Assembly: GCA_028290385.1 (NCBI GenBank)
Contig: JAQGJZ010000470.1
Coordinates: forward strand, 1-11,465
Direction of reading: 5' to 3'
Length of the DNA stretch: 11,465 bases
Source of the DNA: Enterovirga sp.
Lineage (GTDB): Bacteria > Pseudomonadota > Alphaproteobacteria > Rhizobiales > Beijerinckiaceae
A program made the position numbers and the translations under genes. Within the stretch, counting starts at the first letter, position 1, and the number at the start of each line of letters is the position of its first letter. Below the pieces are notes generated by a model that ran no database searches, was not told the DNA's origin, and saw nothing but the letters and a program-made list of their open reading frames with translations. Below are positions 9,423-11,465 of this stretch, piece after piece.

Positions 9423-9450
9423 AAGGCCCGGACGTTTCCGCCCGGGCCTT
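9423..9450. terminator. Bidirectional terminator between acuI and the outer-membrane protein gene
   Basis: AAGGCCCGG (9423-9431) pairs perfectly with CCGGGCCTT (9442-9450) around a 10-base loop. It is 20 bases past the acuI stop and 27 bases past the stop of the convergent outer-membrane gene. On the minus strand the stem is followed by the T-richer CTTCGTTTCG; on the plus strand by CCCCTGCC. It therefore looks a little better as the terminator of the minus-strand gene. Confidence 0.75.
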
Positions 9451-9477
9451 CCCCTGCCGCCCCCGTTACCCGGGTTG

Positions 9478-10218
9478 TTAGAACAGGTCGAACTTGTAGT
9501 TCAGGCCGGCCCGCGCGATCACGCCGGCCGTGTCGAAGCCCGCGCCCCGGACCAGGCCCGTGGGGGGCGTCGCGCCGCCCGAGAGATTGCGGCGGCCGAG
9601 ATCGTAATAAAGCGCCTCCGCCTTGCCGGTCAGGTTCGGCGTGAAGCCGTATTCGAGGCCGGCGCCGGCCGCATAGCCGACATCGGTCTGGGTTGAGGCC
9701 ACCGCGTAGGTCGCGCCCGGGAACACGATGGTCTGGGTGTTGCGCACGTCCCCATAGGCGAGGCCGCCCGTCGCGAAGACGAGCAGGCGGTCGGCGACAA
9801 GGCCGACGCGGCCGCGCAGCGTGCCGAGATAGGCGAGATCCTGCCGCGCCGAATAGGCGAGGGCGCCCCCGGCCGTGCCGCCGACCGTTCGACCGATATC
9901 GGCGTATTGGATGTCCGCCTCGATGCCGCCGAGGAAGCGGCCGATCTGCTGGTTGTAGCCGATCTGGCCACCGCCGACGAAACCGTCGGCATCGGTGTTC
10001 AGCGCCGGCGTCGGGGCGCAGGCAGGCGTGCAGGTCGGGCGATGCCGGTTGTCCGAGAAGCCGTAGCCGGCATTCACGCCGACATAGAGGCCCGTCCAGG
10101 CATAGGGGAGGACAAGCGGCACCGGGGCCGGGGCAGCGCGCACCGGCAGGTCCGCCGCGGAGGCGGCGGCCGAAAGCCCGAGCAGCCCTGCGGCCGCGAG
10201 TGCGATGGAACGCACCAT
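9478..10218 (-). CDS. Outer-membrane beta-barrel protein (Omp25/porin-like family of Hyphomicrobiales)
   Basis: The 246-aa product has a signal peptide (hydrophobic ALAAAGLLGLSAAA, 6-19) with cleavage in ASAADLP around residue 21-22, then a short Pro/Ala-rich linker (24-38). The rest alternates polar and hydrophobic residues with many Gly and aromatic residues, as in small eight-stranded barrels. Examples are WTGLYVGVNAGYGFSDN (41-57), GFVGGGQIGYNQQIGRFLGG (79-98), YLGTLRGRVGLVADRLLVFA (130-149) and GYAAGAGLEYGFTPNLTGKA (181-200). It ends GLNYKFDLF, with a terminal Phe as expected for the BAM-recognised last strand. A predicted outer loop (56-76) holds two cysteines (63, 67), which is somewhat unusual for a barrel loop. 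Related proteins (Omp25, RopB) have structural roles linking envelope layers; a specific role here is unknown. ATG 10218 begins the signal peptide. A hairpin covers its Shine-Dalgarno sequence. Confidence 0.92.
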   Translation of the reverse strand: MVRSIALAAAGLLGLSAAASAADLPVRAAPAPVPLVLPYAWTGLYVGVNAGYGFSDNRHRPTCTPACAPTPALNTDADGFVGGGQIGYNQQIGRFLGGIEADIQYADIGRTVGGTAGGALAYSARQDLAYLGTLRGRVGLVADRLLVFATGGLAYGDVRNTQTIVFPGATYAVASTQTDVGYAAGAGLEYGFTPNLTGKAEALYYDLGRRNLSGGATPPTGLVRGAGFDTAGVIARAGLNYKFDLF

Positions 10219-10223
10219 GAAAC

Positions 10224-10251
10224 AGAGTTCTCCAGAAAGCTGGAGAACCCT
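10224..10251 (-). promoter_or_regulatory. Hairpin sequestering the ribosome binding site of the outer-membrane protein gene
   Basis: Read on the minus strand, AGGGTTCTCCA (10251-10241) pairs with TGGAGAACTCT (10234-10224) around the loop GCTTTC. This gives 11 pairs, ten Watson-Crick and one G-U. The only Shine-Dalgarno-like sequence, GGAGA, lies in the downstream arm, and the stem ends 5 bases before the ATG at 10218. Pairing would hide the ribosome binding site. The pairing is directly visible; a regulatory role (small RNA, temperature or protein control) is inferred. The DNA could instead act as an operator. Confidence 0.55.
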
Positions 10252-10288
10252 AGCTGAGTCGCATGTCGTCCGCTGTCGCTGCCGTGCA

Positions 10289-10302
10289 ACAACGTCCGTT
10301 GT
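10289..10302. promoter_or_regulatory. Operator-like palindrome upstream of the outer-membrane protein gene
   Basis: ACAACG (10289-10294) and CGTTGT (10297-10302) form a perfect inverted repeat with a 2-base centre. It lies about 70 bases before the start codon, where a regulator of this gene's promoter could bind. It is AT-richer than its surroundings. No known regulator is recognised from it. Confidence 0.35.
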
Positions 10303-10306
10303 CGAA

Positions 10307-10328
10307 CGCCCGTCTGTCCCGACGGGCG
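10307..10328 (-). terminator. Terminator of the aspartate aminotransferase gene
   Basis: CGCCCGTC (10307-10314) pairs perfectly with GACGGGCG (10321-10328) around a 6-base loop. It begins 7 bases after the aminotransferase stop on the minus strand and is followed by TTCGACAACGG. There is no long T-run, but position and stem quality fit a terminator separating this gene from the outer-membrane gene downstream. Confidence 0.65.
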
Positions 10329-10335
10329 AACGCGC

Positions 10336-11465
<1,130 letters not shown>

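Noticed and set aside
8646..9644. Plus-strand frame overlapping acuI and its terminator.
   Set aside because: It is an alternate frame of acuI, Arg-rich and crossing a strong terminator; acuI itself matches its family along the whole length.

Overview
This is an ordinary-looking stretch of high-GC chromosome from an alphaproteobacterium. It most resembles the Hyphomicrobiales, perhaps Methylobacteriaceae (Methylobacterium or Microvirga type). That placement rests on protein style recalled from memory: a CarB with alphaproteobacterial-type insertions next to greA, a beta-barrel protein whose signal peptide ends in the ASAADLP pattern common in that order, a subgroup I-gamma type aspartate aminotransferase, and frequent GTG/TTG starts. 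No search was run. I see no transposase, integrase, phage gene, tRNA, rRNA or CRISPR array.

Layout from left to right. (1) 185-1152, plus strand: a small unrecognised protein overlaps by 4 bases an ExoD-family membrane protein. (2) 1199-5519, minus strand: greA (transcript cleavage factor) lies downstream of carB (carbamoyl-phosphate synthase large subunit). They are separated by a strong hairpin just after the carB stop and by about 350 bases without a gene, so greA probably has its own promoter. (3) 5763-6059, plus strand: a small secreted four-cysteine protein, divergent from carB. (4) 6135-8155, minus strand: a two-gene operon of a metal-dependent cyclase-family hydrolase (KynB/isatin-hydrolase fold) followed by a branched-chain-amino-acid/amide-type periplasmic binding protein. 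No permease or ATPase genes are visible nearby. (5) 8410-9402, plus strand: an AcuI/YhdH-type acryloyl-CoA reductase, divergent from that operon. (6) 9478-10218, minus strand: an outer-membrane beta-barrel protein whose Shine-Dalgarno sequence sits inside a hairpin. (7) 10336 to the right edge, minus strand: an aspartate aminotransferase cut at its N-terminus by the window end.

How they work together: greA and carB are housekeeping functions (transcription fidelity; carbamoyl phosphate for pyrimidines and arginine). The cyclase plus binding protein suggests uptake and hydrolysis of an amide or aromatic ring compound, and the AcuI reductase handles a toxic acryloyl-CoA-type intermediate. A link between the last two is only inferred from their shared 254-base divergent promoter region.

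Most genes are bounded by GC-rich hairpins. Four of the seven genes whose start I could assign with confidence or high likelihood (exoD-like, cyclase, binding protein, acuI) begin with GTG or TTG, the last three supported by good Shine-Dalgarno sequences. Bases 1-184 contain no gene I can support. I did not find an evident new multi-gene system. The points most worth a second look are the hairpin over the outer-membrane gene's ribosome binding site, the orphan cyclase/binding-protein operon, and the two small unrecognised proteins.
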